A stretch of DNA of 64,000 bases from Pseudonocardia sp. SCN 73-27 (GTDB taxonomy: Bacteria; Actinomycetota; Actinomycetes; Mycobacteriales; Pseudonocardiaceae): contig MEGH01000002.1 of assembly GCA_001725415.1 (NCBI GenBank), positions 1 to 64,000 on the forward strand, in the 5' to 3' direction. The notes beneath the pieces were generated by a model. It searched no databases and had not been told where the DNA came from. It worked only from the letters and a program-made list of their open reading frames with translations. Positions 19,087-28,406 of the stretch are shown here, piece after piece. Position numbers and translations under genes: made by a program. Position 1 is the stretch's first letter; each line of letters begins with the position of its first letter.

Positions 19087-19381
19087 CCCCGTCCTGCGGG
19101 CCCGTCGAACCCGCCTTGCCCTCCGAGTCCCGACAAGAAGCGCCCGCTTGTGGTCACCGCGAACTCGCCCACCTGCCGACCATCGACAGATTGGCGACGT
19201 GCCAATGGCGACATCCGCGGCCTGCCCGGCGGGCGTCAGGCCCGTTCGATTCGACCGTCGACGAGCGGCCCGGCTCCGCTCCGCCGAGCTTGTACCTCGG
19301 ACCACCGAGGAACCGAGGAGCCGCCAAGGCGTCCTGGTTCGACAGATTCACAGTCCGAGGGCCGAGGAGTACCGCGGCGTC
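19087..19381. other. Intergenic region between convergent kinase and regulator
   Basis: About 295 bases with no protein-like frame and no clear hairpin; it simply separates the two convergent signalling genes. Confidence 0.4.
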
Positions 19382-20026
19382 TCACTCGGCGGCGCGGCGG
19401 CGCTCAGCGTATACGGCGGCCTCCGTTCGGCGGGAGAATCCGAGCTTGTGCAGGAGTGACGAGACGTAGTTCTTCACCGTCTTCTCCGCCAGGTACATTT
19501 CGGCACCGATCTGCTTGTTGGTGAGACCGGCGGCGATGTAGTCGAGGATGCGACGCTCCTGCGGTGAGAGCTCTGCGTAACGCGGATCCTCGGTCTTCGC
19601 CGGCTGCCGGAGACGATCGAGCACGCGGGCGGTCGCGTTCGGGTCGAGCAGGGAGCCGCCGGCCGCAACGGTGCGCACCGCGCCGATCAGGTCGCTTCCG
19701 ACGACCTGCTTGAGCAGGTACCCCGAGGCGCCCGCCATGATCGCGCCGAAGAGCGCCTCGTCATCGGAGAACGAGGTCAACATCAGGCACGCCGGCGGCG
19801 GCGAGACGGAGGATCGGACGTCGCGGCAGACCGTGACGCCGTCGCCGTCAGGCAATCGCACATCGAGGATGGCGACGTCCGGGCGTGCGGCCGGAATACG
19901 GGAGAGCGCCTGAGCCGTCGTGCCGGCTTCTCCGACGACCTCGATGTCGTGCTCGGTCTCGAGGAGCTGCGCGATGCCGCGCCGGACGATTTCGTGGTCG
20001 TCGAGCAGGAACACCGAGATGGCCAC
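19382..20026 (-). CDS. DevR/DosR-like response regulator
   Basis: 214-residue NarL-family regulator. The receiver domain has FLLDDHE, phosphorylatable Asp in LDVRLPDGDG, LTSFSDD and switch Lys in YLLKQ. The C-terminal LuxR HTH has LSPQERRILDYIAAGLTNKQ followed by LAEKTVKNYVSSLLHKLG, very close to mycobacterial DosR. The GTG start follows an AGGAGG site. It converges with the DevS-like kinase. It presumably acts on DosR-type boxes such as the one at 8995. Confidence 0.9.
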   Translation of the reverse strand: MAISVFLLDDHEIVRRGIAQLLETEHDIEVVGEAGTTAQALSRIPAARPDVAILDVRLPDGDGVTVCRDVRSSVSPPPACLMLTSFSDDEALFGAIMAGASGYLLKQVVGSDLIGAVRTVAAGGSLLDPNATARVLDRLRQPAKTEDPRYAELSPQERRILDYIAAGLTNKQIGAEMYLAEKTVKNYVSSLLHKLGFSRRTEAAVYAERRRAAE

Positions 20027-20661
20027 CGGACCTCCTGTTGTGAGCCGTCGAGATCACCGTAGCGCCTCGACGTTTCGCGCTTGCACGTTCGATCTGCAGA
20101 TGCTCCGCCGAGGGCGGATCCGGCAGCGCGTGACCCATTCGCCGGTACGGGCTGGTGGCGGCATTGCGTATCCGCGTTTCGGGAACCATGAACCAGACGG
20201 CCGTTGAACAGTCGAGTTGCAGAATGAACACGTCGACGTCGAACTGGTGGCGGTGACTCGGTTCGGTCGGCCGGGCTGGATGTCCGTACTCTGCGGCCGC
20301 GCGGACGAGTGCCGGTGACGACCTTCGAGGCCGTCGTGTGTCGCGAGTCCGCTCAGTAGCTCTCGTCGGAGACTCCGCAGACCGTCGTTGCGGTGATCAT
20401 GGCGCGCCGGAAGACCGCGTGGCGGCCCGAAGGCTCCACCGACGGATCGCGGTCCCGGGCTCGCACTGGGGTCGTCGTCGACGCTGTGACCGGACCTGAG
20501 GGCCCGGCCGGCCGATCAGGGGTAGCCCGGAGTGCGGAGTCCCCGGAGGATCACCGGGTACACCTACACTGGTCGGCTTTGGTCACATGGGTGATCCCGG
20601 AGCGCTCACCCGGGCCGCCTGCCGCTGGACTCGACGAGACCGTGAGAACGGGAGCCTTGTG
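20027..20661. other. Long upstream region of phosphoketolase operon
   Basis: About 635 bases with no protein-like frame. It must hold the divergent promoters of the DevR-like gene and the phosphoketolase operon. CGGACCTGAGGGCC at 20491-20504 weakly resembles a DosR box (11 of 14 under a degenerate consensus). No riboswitch or tRNA is recognised. Confidence 0.4.
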
Positions 20662-23016
20662 GTGCCATCGACTCCGTCCGATGACCTGGGCCTGCTCGAC
20701 GCGTGGTGGCGGGCCGCGAACTATCTGTCGGTCGGGCAGATCTACCTGCTCGACAACCCGCTGTTGCGCGAGCCGTTGGCGGCCGAGCACGTCAAGCCGC
20801 GGCTTCTCGGCCACTGGGGTACGACCCCGGGGTTGAATCTGCTGTACGCGCACATGAACCGGGCGATCCGAGCCCGCGACGTGAACGCGCTCTACGTGAC
20901 GGGGCCCGGGCACGGCGGTCCCGGCCTGGTCGCCAATGCCTACCTCGACGGGACCTACAGCGAGATCTACTCCGGCATCGGGGAGGACTACGACGGGCTG
21001 CGCGCGTTGTTCCGCCAGTTCTCCTTCCCCGGCGGGGTGCCCAGCCACGTCGCTCCCGAGACGCCCGGCTCGATCCACGAGGGCGGCGAGCTCGGCTACG
21101 CCCTGGTCCACGCGTACGGCGCGGTGTTCGACAACCCCGACCTGCTGGCGCTCTGCGTGGTGGGCGACGGCGAGGCCGAGACCGGCCCGCTCGCCACGAG
21201 CTGGCACTCGAACAAGTTCCTGGACCCCCGCCGCGACGGGGTGGTCCTGCCCGTCCTGCACCTCAACGGCTACAAGATCGCCAACCCGACGGTGCTCGCC
21301 CGGATCCCCGAGGAGGAGCTCGCCGCGCTGATGCGGGGCTACGGCTACGCGCCCCGGTTCGTCACGGCCGGGATCGAGACCGACCACCTCGCCGTGCACG
21401 CCGAGCTCGCCGCGACCCTCGACGCCGCCCTGGACGAGATCGCCGCCATCAAGGCGGACCCGCCCGGCGGCCGCCCCGCGTGGCCGATGATCGTGCTGCG
21501 CACCCCGAAGGGCTGGACGGGCCCGCGGGAGGTCGACGGGAAGCCGGTGGAGGGCACCTTCCGCGCCCACCAGGTCCCGCTCGCGGGCACCCGGACGGAC
21601 AAGCGCCACCGCGCCCTGCTCGAGGAGTGGATGCGCAGCTACCGGCCCGAGGAGCTGTTCGACAGCACCGGCCGGGTCGTGCCGGAGATCCGCGCCCTGG
21701 CCCCAGCGGGGGAGCGGCGGATGAGCGCCAATCCGCACACCAACGGCGGACTGGTCCTGCGCGACCTCGCCGTGCCGGACTTCCGGACCTACGCGGTGCC
21801 CGTGGAGAGGCCCGCCGTCGAGCAGAGCGAGGCCACCCGCGTCCTGGGCGAGTTCCTGCGGGACGTGATGCACCGCAATCCCGACCGCTTCCGGCTCTTC
21901 GGGCCCGACGAGGTGGCGTCCAACCGGCTGCAGGCAGTGTTCGAGGAGACCGACCGGGCGTGGGACGCGCGCATCGAGCCCGGCGACGAGCACCTGGCCC
22001 CGGGCGGGCGGGTGATGGAGGTGCTCTCCGAGCACCTCTGCCAAGGCTGGCTGGAGGGCTACCTGCTCACCGGCCGGCACGGGTTGTTCACCAGCTACGA
22101 AGCGTTCATCCACATCGTCGACTCGATGCTGAACCAGCACGCCAAGTGGCTCAAGACCACCCGGCACATCCCGTGGCGGGCCCCGCTCGCGTCGCTGAAC
22201 TACCTGCTGTCCAGCCACGTGTGGCGACAGGACCACAACGGCTTCTCCCACCAGGACCCCGGCTTCCTCGACCTCGTCGTGAACAAGAAGGCCGAGATCA
22301 CCCGGGTGTACCTGCCACCGGACACCAACACCCTGCTGTCGGTGGCCGACCACTGCCTGCGCAGCCGCCACTACGTCAACGTGATCGTCGCCGGCAAGCA
22401 GCCGCAGCTGAACTATCTCTCGATGGACGAGGCGATGGCGCACTGCAACCGCGGCCTGGGCATCTGGGATTGGGCGTCGACCCCTGCCGCGGACGGCGCC
22501 GACGAGCCGGACGTGGTGCTGGCCTGCTGCGGCGACATCCCCACCCTGGAGACGCTCGCGGCCACGGCGCTGCTGCGCGAACACCTGCCCGAGCTGCGGG
22601 TCCGGGTGGTCAACGTCGTCGACCTGATGCGGCTGCAGCCCGACCACGAGCATCCGCACGGCCTGTCCGACCGCGAGTTCGACGCGCTGTTCACCCCTGA
22701 CCGGCCGGTGATCTTCGCTTTCCACGGCTATCCGTGGCTGATCCACCGGCTGACCTACTCCCGCAACGGGCACCACAACCTGCACGTGCGCGGCTACAAG
22801 GAGGAGGGCGCGACCACCACGCCGTTCGACATGGTGATGCTCAACGACCTCGACCGCTTCCACTTGGTCATGGACGTGATCGACCGGGTGCCCTCGCTGG
22901 GCAGCCGGGCCGCAACCCTGCGCCAGCACATGGCCGACCGCCGCCTCGCCGCCCGCGCCTACACCCGCGAGCACGGCGAGGACGACCCGGAGATCGCGAA
23001 CTGGCGGTGGGCATGA
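20662..23016 (+). CDS. xfp: Xylulose-5-phosphate/fructose-6-phosphate phosphoketolase
   Basis: 784-residue thiamine-diphosphate enzyme splitting xylulose-5-P or fructose-6-P with phosphate to acetyl-P. Family hallmarks are intact: [43 protein letters not shown]-binding [31 protein letters not shown], and C-terminal [13 protein letters not shown] with [19 protein letters not shown]. Two GTG codons (20659, 20662) follow a GGGAG site. The stop overlaps the acetate kinase ATG, so the two are coupled. With Pta this yields acetate plus ATP, or feeds acetyl-CoA, without needing oxygen. Confidence 0.95.
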   Translation: MPSTPSDDLGLLDAWWRAANYLSVGQIYLLDNPLLREPLAAEHVKPRLLGHWGTTPGLNLLYAHMNRAIRARDVNALYVTGPGHGGPGLVANAYLDGTYSEIYSGIGEDYDGLRALFRQFSFPGGVPSHVAPETPGSIHEGGELGYALVHAYGAVFDNPDLLALCVVGDGEAETGPLATSWHSNKFLDPRRDGVVLPVLHLNGYKIANPTVLARIPEEELAALMRGYGYAPRFVTAGIETDHLAVHAELAATLDAALDEIAAIKADPPGGRPAWPMIVLRTPKGWTGPREVDGKPVEGTFRAHQVPLAGTRTDKRHRALLEEWMRSYRPEELFDSTGRVVPEIRALAPAGERRMSANPHTNGGLVLRDLAVPDFRTYAVPVERPAVEQSEATRVLGEFLRDVMHRNPDRFRLFGPDEVASNRLQAVFEETDRAWDARIEPGDEHLAPGGRVMEVLSEHLCQGWLEGYLLTGRHGLFTSYEAFIHIVDSMLNQHAKWLKTTRHIPWRAPLASLNYLLSSHVWRQDHNGFSHQDPGFLDLVVNKKAEITRVYLPPDTNTLLSVADHCLRSRHYVNVIVAGKQPQLNYLSMDEAMAHCNRGLGIWDWASTPAADGADEPDVVLACCGDIPTLETLAATALLREHLPELRVRVVNVVDLMRLQPDHEHPHGLSDREFDALFTPDRPVIFAFHGYPWLIHRLTYSRNGHHNLHVRGYKEEGATTTPFDMVMLNDLDRFHLVMDVIDRVPSLGSRAATLRQHMADRRLAARAYTREHGEDDPEIANWRWA

Positions 23017-24068
23017 GGGTGCTGGTCGTCAACGCCGGCTCGTCGAGCCTCAAGCTGCGGCTGCTCGGGCCCGACGACGAGGTGGAGCGGACCGCCGACA
23101 TCGGGCCGGGCGCCGACCTCGACGGCGTCGTCGGCGACTGGCCGAGGCCCGACGTCGTCGGCCACCGGGTGGTGCACGGCGGCACCCGGTTCACCGACCC
23201 GGTCGTGATCGACACGGGGGTCCGCAAAGAGCTCGAGGGCCTCTCGGCGCTGGCGCCGCTGCACCAGCCCAAGTCCCTCGCGGGGCTCGACGCCGTGACC
23301 GACCTGCTGCCCGACGTCCCGGCCGTCGCGTGCTTCGACACCGCGTTCCACACCACGATCCCGGACGCCGCCGCGACCTATGCCGTCCCGCGGGAGTGGC
23401 GTGAGCGGTACACCCTGCGCCGCTACGGCTTCCACGGCCTCTCCCACGCCTGGTGCTCGGCCCGCGTGGCCGAGCTGACCGGGGCACGGCGGCTCGTGAC
23501 CGCCCACCTGGGCGCGGGGGCTTCCCTCACCGCGGTTCTCGACGGGCACAGTGTGGACACCACCATGGGCTTCACCCCGCTCGAGGGGCTGGTCATGGCG
23601 ACCCGCTCCGGCAGCGTCGACCCCGGGCTGGTGCTGTGGCTGGAGGAGCACGAGCACCTGAGCCCGCACGAGGTCGCCGAGACGCTGGAGAAGCGGTCCG
23701 GGCTCGCGGCGCTGGCCGGCACACCGGACATGCGCGAGGTGCTGAGTGGTGCGGGGCGAGGCGAACCGGACGCCGTGCTCGCCCTCGACGTCTACGTCCA
23801 CCGGCTGGCGGCGGGGATCGCCGCGATGGCGGCCGCGGCGGGCGGGCTGGAGGCGCTGGCGTTCACCGGCGGGGTCGGCGAGCACGCTTCGGAGGTCCGT
23901 GCTCGGGCTGCTGAGCGGCTCGCCTTTCTCGGCGTCGCCGTGGACCCCACCCGTAACGACACCACCGACGGCGAGATCACCCTTCCCGGCGCCCTCGTCC
24001 GCACCTTCGTCGTCGCTGCCCGCGAAGACCTCGAGATCGCCCGCGGCACCCGAGCCGCGATGCGATGA
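23013..24068 (+). CDS. ackA: Acetate kinase
   Basis: 351-residue acetate kinase, slightly shorter than the usual 390-400. Present are [70 protein letters not shown] with [19 protein letters not shown], and [10 protein letters not shown]. It converts acetyl-P from the phosphoketolase to acetate with ATP formation. The ATG overlaps the phosphoketolase stop (ATGA). It is followed by a 450-base gap with a hairpin. Confidence 0.95.
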   Translation: MRVLVVNAGSSSLKLRLLGPDDEVERTADIGPGADLDGVVGDWPRPDVVGHRVVHGGTRFTDPVVIDTGVRKELEGLSALAPLHQPKSLAGLDAVTDLLPDVPAVACFDTAFHTTIPDAAATYAVPREWRERYTLRRYGFHGLSHAWCSARVAELTGARRLVTAHLGAGASLTAVLDGHSVDTTMGFTPLEGLVMATRSGSVDPGLVLWLEEHEHLSPHEVAETLEKRSGLAALAGTPDMREVLSGAGRGEPDAVLALDVYVHRLAAGIAAMAAAAGGLEALAFTGGVGEHASEVRARAAERLAFLGVAVDPTRNDTTDGEITLPGALVRTFVVAAREDLEIARGTRAAMR

Positions 24069-24516
24069 CCCCGCCACGCCGCGCGAGCCCCGGTCGGACT
24101 GGGTGCAGGAGCCGTTCCACAGCACTGAAGGTGATCCAGCCTGTCGGCAGCGGCTGAGCCGTCCGCCCGGGTGTCGTGCGAGCTCTTCGGTGCAGTCGTA
24201 GCTCGGCAGCACGTCCGCGTCAGTCGGCGTCTGATGGCCGCCGCGGGGTTGCTGACCCCACAGGCCCGGACCGGGTCTTGGTGTTCAACCAAGACCTACC
24301 CTCGCGGCGTGTGACGGGTCACGGGAGCCGGCGCTCGCTGAGCACGGTGGGACGGTTGACGTGCACCGATCGGGGCCGGTGAGCAGCGTGTGGCAACGAC
24401 ATCGTCCCGATGACGTGTTCGTGTGGATCGCCGCCCCGTTGGCGCTCCACGCCGCCGGCCCTTCGCCGATCCGGTACAGCTCCTGTCGGAGGGGCGGCGT
24501 CCGGGTGGGCGGACGG
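24069..24516. other. Intergenic region between convergent ackA and TetR gene
   Basis: No protein-like frame. The one structured element is a hairpin at 24274-24296, listed separately. Confidence 0.4.
24274..24296. terminator. Hairpin, likely bidirectional terminator
   Basis: A 9-bp perfect inverted repeat GGTCTTGGT/ACCAAGACC with a 5-base loop, between the convergent ackA and TetR genes. It is 205 bases from the ackA stop, far for a terminator, so it could instead be a protein-binding palindrome. Confidence 0.45.
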
Positions 24517-25185
24517 TCAGCGTTCGTCAGGATGACGCCCTGCGGGTCGGTGGGGCTTTCGGTCGCGCATGATCGCAAGGGTCTCGGTCGACGGCGTCGA
24601 GTTCAGGATGGCCGCGGTGGTGTCGACGAGGTGACTCACGAAGAGCCTTTGGTCGCCGGCGCGGCCGGCGCGCGCACGGCGTCCCAACTCAGTGATCGCG
24701 TGGCAGATCGCCGTGTAGCGCACGTGCAGGCGGACCGCGTCGGGGGTGAGGAACGGCTCGACGGCCCGCCGCCACCGGTACAGGCTGCTGCCGGGGTCGT
24801 CCAGCGTGCCGGGTTCGATCATCGGGTTCGGGCCGTTGACCAGCTCGGCGTAGACCTGCAGAAACGCCGGTCCGCCCGGGGGTGATGTCAGCTCATCGGC
24901 GTAGGGCTGCACGAGCGCGGCCGTCAGCGCTCGCGGGTCGGCGTTCCCGGCAGCCTCGTAGGCGTCGAGCATCGCGTGCCGTCGTGCTTCGACAGGGCCG
25001 AGGTGGGCCTTCAGGATCGCTCGTAGTAGCCCGTCGCGGCCGTGGAAGTGGTACTGGACGGCGGCCGCGTTGGTCGCCCCCGCCTCCCGGTTGATCTCGC
25101 GAAGGCTGACGCCCTCGACGCCGCGTTCTGCGAACAACCGGGTGGCGGTGGCGACGAGGCGGTCCGCGGTCGTCGAGGTGCTCAC
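24517..25185 (-). CDS. TetR-family regulator
   Basis: 222-residue repressor. The N-terminal HTH reads LVATATRLFAERGVEGVSLR, then REAGATNAAAVQYHF and GRDGLLRAILKAH, the form seen in TetR regulators of lipid catabolism (AtuR/KstR2-like). The C-terminal ligand domain is helical. The GTG start is 35 bases after the acyl-CoA dehydrogenase stop on the same strand, so they form one operon. It probably controls that operon through palindromes at 26531-26582. Its ligand is likely an acyl-CoA; this is inference. Confidence 0.88.
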   Translation of the reverse strand: MSTSTTADRLVATATRLFAERGVEGVSLREINREAGATNAAAVQYHFHGRDGLLRAILKAHLGPVEARRHAMLDAYEAAGNADPRALTAALVQPYADELTSPPGGPAFLQVYAELVNGPNPMIEPGTLDDPGSSLYRWRRAVEPFLTPDAVRLHVRYTAICHAITELGRRARAGRAGDQRLFVSHLVDTTAAILNSTPSTETLAIMRDRKPHRPAGRHPDER

Positions 25186-25220
25186 CGGGCCATCATCCCG
25201 CGGCCGGTCGATCGCGCCCC

Positions 25221-26519
25221 TCAGTACTGGGCGACGACGTGCTCCAACAGACCGTCGAGGTAGCGGCGGGCTGCCGCCTCCCGCGTCGGCAGGTGGTAGC
25301 TCGGGAACAGTTCGGTGGCCGGGGTGTAGTGCCGCAGCACCTGCCGGGCGAGAACCTGCTTGTGCACCTCGGTCGGCCCGTCGGCCAACGCCATGGTCTC
25401 GGCGTCGACCATCATCCGCGAGAACGGCATCTCGTTGGAGATGCCGATCGAGCCGTGCAGGTGCAGAGCCCGGAGCACGACGTCGTGGGCGACCTTGGCC
25501 ATGGCGACCTTCACCGCGGAGATGTCGCCACGGACGCGTCTGTAGTCCTGGTGCTTGTCGATGAGCCACGCCGTTCGCAGCACGAGCAGCCGGAACTGTT
25601 CGATCTCGATCCAGCTGTCGGCGATGCGTTCCTGGGTCATCTGCAGCTCGCCGAGGGTGCCACTGCGGACCCGCCGCGACACGGCGCGTTCGCACATCAT
25701 GTCGAACGCCTGGCGGGCCATGCCGATGGTGCGCATCGCGTGGTGGATCCGCCCGCCGCCGAGCCTCGTCTGAGCGATCGCGAACGCTTCGCCCTCACCG
25801 CCGAGCATGTTCGCGGCCGAGACGTGAACGTCGGTGAGTCGCAGGTAGGCGTGCTCGCCGTCCTCCGCCCCTTCGGTCCCGACACCGACGTGACGGATGA
25901 TCTCCAGTCCGGGGGTGGCCGCGGGAACGATGAACAGGGACATGCCGTGGTGGGCGCCGGCGTGAGGGTCGGTCGAGGCCATGACGATGAAGAACGCGGC
26001 GTAGCGGGCGTTGGTCTGGAACCACTTCTCCCCGTCGATGACCCACCTGTCGCCGTCACGGCGTGCGGTCGTGGTGAACAGGCCCGGGTCGGAACCTGCC
26101 TGCGGCTCGGTCATCGAGTAGCAGGAGGTGATCCGCCCCTCGAGCAGCGGGTACAAGTACTCGGCCTTCTGCTCTGGGGTGCCGAAGCGGGCGAGGATCT
26201 CGGCGTTGCCCGAGTCGGGTGCCTGGGACCCGAACACCGACGGTGCCCAGGTGGACCTCCCGAGGATCTCGTTGAGCAGGGCGAGCTTCACCTGTCCGTA
26301 GCCCTGGCCGCCGAGCTCGGGACCGAGGTGGCAGGCCCAGAGGTCCTTTTCGCGGACCTTCGCCCGTAGTCGTTCGAGGACGGCGACGGTGTCAGGGTTC
26401 GTCTTGTCGAACGGCGAGCCCAGCACGAGGTCCAATGGTTCGACCTCATCGCGGACGAAGTGGTCCGCCCAGGCGAGTCGCTCTGCGTAGGCGCTGTCGG
26501 TCTCGAAGTCCCATGCCAC
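25221..26519 (-). CDS. Acyl-CoA dehydrogenase
   Basis: 432-residue acyl-CoA dehydrogenase of the longer bacterial group related to ACAD10/11. Motifs: LGPELGGQGYGQVKLALLNE, CYSMTEPQAGSDPG, WVIDGEKWFQTNA, LGGGRIHHAMRTIGMARQAF, HLHGSIGISNEMPFSRMM and ALADGPTEVHKQVLARQVLR near the active site. GTG 26519 gives the usual N-terminus; the longer frame begins in the promoter palindromes. It heads a two-gene operon with a TetR regulator and lacks the LacI-type operator of the genes to its right, so its control appears separate. Confidence 0.9.
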   Translation of the reverse strand: MAWDFETDSAYAERLAWADHFVRDEVEPLDLVLGSPFDKTNPDTVAVLERLRAKVREKDLWACHLGPELGGQGYGQVKLALLNEILGRSTWAPSVFGSQAPDSGNAEILARFGTPEQKAEYLYPLLEGRITSCYSMTEPQAGSDPGLFTTTARRDGDRWVIDGEKWFQTNARYAAFFIVMASTDPHAGAHHGMSLFIVPAATPGLEIIRHVGVGTEGAEDGEHAYLRLTDVHVSAANMLGGEGEAFAIAQTRLGGGRIHHAMRTIGMARQAFDMMCERAVSRRVRSGTLGELQMTQERIADSWIEIEQFRLLVLRTAWLIDKHQDYRRVRGDISAVKVAMAKVAHDVVLRALHLHGSIGISNEMPFSRMMVDAETMALADGPTEVHKQVLARQVLRHYTPATELFPSYHLPTREAAARRYLDGLLEHVVAQY

Positions 26520-26530
26520 GCGAAGAGAAT

Positions 26531-26582
26531 AATTCAGTTGAATCACTCTGAACAGCCACAATGATGTGTGATGAAGTCATCA
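26531..26582. promoter_or_regulatory. Two palindromes, candidate TetR operators
   Basis: ATTCAGTTGAAT (26531-26542, arms ATTCA/TGAAT) and TGATGAAGTCATCA (26569-26582, arms TGATGA/TCATCA) are perfect inverted repeats just upstream of the acyl-CoA dehydrogenase start. They are AT-rich islands in a GC-rich sequence. Autoregulation by the TetR gene of the same operon is the simplest reading. Confidence 0.5.
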
Positions 26583-26687
26583 TGAGTCGATCGATTTCAT
26601 CGTGGAACCCGAGTCCGCACCCGGTGCCAGGACGAACGCACACAGGTTGCCCTCTACCTGTGCTGATCGGGTGTGTCGGGGCGGCTG

Positions 26688-27554
26688 CTAGAGGGCGCCT
26701 GGCACCAGCTTTGGCACCGAGCCGCCGTCGACGCGAAGCTGGACTCCGGTCACGTACCTGGACTCGTCGGACGCCAGGAAGAGCACGGCGTTGCTGACGT
26801 CGAGGGGTTCGACCCAGGGGATCGGCATGGCTTGAGACGTGGTCAGTGCCGGAAGCACATCGTCGAGGGTCGGGTGCTCCAGGTCGGGTCGGAAGACCTG
26901 GTAGAGGTCCGGATGGTGGAGCATGTCGGTGTCACACGCCGTCGGATGAACGGCGTTCACGCGGATCATGCGAGGAGCCATGGCGAGGGAGAGCTGGCGC
27001 ACGTACTGGGCCAACGTCTGTTTCGAGAAGGAGTAGCCGAGGCCGCCGGGACCGAGCCGAGGGTTGTCCACGGCGCCTGGCACGAACGAGGCGGTCGAAC
27101 CGATCGCCACCACGGAAGCGCCGTCGTCGAGGTGCGGGTACGAGACCGCGACTGTGTTGATCACCCCGACGAGGTTCGTGTCGACCACCTGGGTGAACGC
27201 GTCGGGCGGGAGGCTTCCCATCGGGTAGTTGCCGGCGTTGGCCACGACCACATCCAGCCGGCCGAGTTGCTCGACGCCGTCGTCCACGGCCACGCGCAGT
27301 GCCGATCGGTCAGCCACATCGGCCTCGTGAATGACCTTCCGGCGCGCGAGCATCGTGACGAGCTCGCGGGTCTGTTCGAGGTCCTCCCGCGTTCCCGGCG
27401 GATGCGACACGTGCGTGAGTGATCCGCAGATGTCGATGCCGATGATGTCGGCGCCTTCCTCCGCACAGCGGACTGCGTGACTACGCCCCTGCCCCTTCGC
27501 GGCACCGGTGATCAGTACGACCTTGCCCTCGAGCCGCCCTTGGGTGGGGCTCAT
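26688..27554 (-). CDS. Mycofactocin-type short-chain dehydrogenase
   Basis: 288-residue SDR with the motif set of the mycofactocin-coupled subfamily: VVLITGAAKGQGRSHAVRCA, EEGADIIGIDICG, VVVANAGNYP, a lengthened loop near 160-180, the catalytic YSFSK, and VTGVQLRVDGGSVPKL at the end. Such enzymes oxidise alcohols with a tightly bound nicotinamide re-oxidised through mycofactocin; the mycofactocin genes themselves are not in the window. ATG 27554 gives the usual short leader; GTG 27578 is an alternative. A LacI-type site lies 44 bases upstream of 27554, placing the gene in the regulon. Confidence 0.85.
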   Translation of the reverse strand: MSPTQGRLEGKVVLITGAAKGQGRSHAVRCAEEGADIIGIDICGSLTHVSHPPGTREDLEQTRELVTMLARRKVIHEADVADRSALRVAVDDGVEQLGRLDVVVANAGNYPMGSLPPDAFTQVVDTNLVGVINTVAVSYPHLDDGASVVAIGSTASFVPGAVDNPRLGPGGLGYSFSKQTLAQYVRQLSLAMAPRMIRVNAVHPTACDTDMLHHPDLYQVFRPDLEHPTLDDVLPALTTSQAMPIPWVEPLDVSNAVLFLASDESRYVTGVQLRVDGGSVPKLVPGAL

Positions 27555-27597
27555 CGGGTCTGCGCCCGTCTCTGCCACATGCGATGACGGTCGCAGG

Positions 27598-27609
27598 TAA
27601 ATCGTTTAA
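27598..27609. promoter_or_regulatory. LacI-type operator, site 1
   Basis: TAAATCGTTTAA, 10 of 12 matches to the palindrome TTAAACGTTTAA, upstream of the minus-strand SDR gene. Confidence 0.6.
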
Positions 27610-27708
27610 TGGCAAGGTGAGGAGCCTGAGCCACGACCCGACGGTGCGGCCGGCCGGTTGACTGTGGTCGTGGTGGCGCTGTCTCCCCCGACTGTCAAGC
27701 TGGGCGTG

Positions 27709-27720
27709 GTAAACGTGTAA
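27709..27720. promoter_or_regulatory. LacI-type operator, site 2
   Basis: GTAAACGTGTAA, 10 of 12 matches, ending nine bases before the GTG start of the thioredoxin-fold gene, where a bound repressor would block initiation. Confidence 0.6.
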
Positions 27721-27729
27721 CATCGCAGC

Positions 27730-28338
27730 GTGGTTGCCTTCCTCTCGGTCGAGCGGGTTCGCCGGAGTCGTCTCGATGCGTTCACCTTCGACGAGTTCGT
27801 CGAGTTCGACAGCGACTATGGCCATGCCTATCGAGCGAACAGCGATGCCGTGAGGTTCACGCGGGACGAGGTGGCCCGGCTCGGCGCTGTGACCACCCCG
27901 GTCGACCTCTTGGCGGTGGTCGACCGAGCGTGCACGGATGTCATCGCGACGCTGCCCATCATGGTCGAGCTCGCCGCGCTGACGCCGGGTCTTCGGCTGT
28001 CGATCTTGCCGCGAACGGGCGCAGGTGCGGACCTTGCCGAGCTGTTCCGGCATGAGGGCGTGAGCAAGGTCCCGACGTACGCAGTCGTCGATGGCTCGGG
28101 AGAAGTCCTGGGTTTGATCGTCGAACGGACGGTTGCCGTCGGCGAACGGATCGCCGGCTTCGTGGCCGTGCTGGAGGCGGACGGGCTGTTCCCCGTACGG
28201 GAGAGTCAGCGGGCCGAGGTGATGCGCCGGGTCGTCGGCCACCGCTCGACCCTGCGCGAGATCGAACGGGCGAGCATCGTCGCCGCGGTCCTCCAGATGG
28301 TCGGCCGTCCGGACGGCGACGGGCCGGCCGGGGCGTAG
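27730..28338 (+). CDS. Thioredoxin-fold protein lacking CxxC
   Basis: 202-residue protein whose middle follows the pattern of thioredoxin_9-type proteins. ACTDVIATLPIMVELAALTP stands where the redox helix begins, then LRLSILPR, then LFRHEGVSKVPTYAVVDGSG with the cis-Pro strand. The usual CxxC is reduced to a single Cys (about residue 60), so a classic disulfide reductase role is unlikely. It may be a chaperone, a bacilliredoxin-like or a monothiol protein. GTG 27730 follows operator site 2 closely. It is transcribed towards the RibBA operon but has its own control element. No substrate can be named. Confidence 0.65.
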   Translation: MVAFLSVERVRRSRLDAFTFDEFVEFDSDYGHAYRANSDAVRFTRDEVARLGAVTTPVDLLAVVDRACTDVIATLPIMVELAALTPGLRLSILPRTGAGADLAELFRHEGVSKVPTYAVVDGSGEVLGLIVERTVAVGERIAGFVAVLEADGLFPVRESQRAEVMRRVVGHRSTLREIERASIVAAVLQMVGRPDGDGPAGA

Positions 28339-28341
28339 GAC

Positions 28342-28370
28342 TTGACGGTCCGGCAGACCCCTCCTACCCT
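28342..28370 (+). promoter_or_regulatory. Promoter of the ribBA catabolic operon
   Basis: TTGACG (28342-28347), a 17-base spacer and TACCCT (28365-28370) resemble a housekeeping promoter. The operator begins four bases after the -10 box, so the start of transcription would fall within it. Confidence 0.6.
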
Positions 28371-28374
28371 CTCC

Positions 28375-28386
28375 TTAAACGTTTAG
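28375..28386. promoter_or_regulatory. LacI-type operator, site 3
   Basis: TTAAACGTTTAG, 11 of 12 matches to the palindrome, between the -10 box and the RibBA start of the longest operon (28407-39020). Confidence 0.8.
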
Positions 28387-28406
28387 CGTAGGAGTGGCTC
28401 GAGTCG

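Noticed and set aside
20551-22974. An 807-residue minus-strand frame opposite phosphoketolase
   Set aside because: Composition is of shadow type (Val/Gly/His/Arg-rich) and the plus strand has an intact enzyme.
24361-24885. A 174-residue plus-strand frame after ackA
   Set aside because: It is antisense to the TetR gene for most of its length and has no ribosome site or motif.
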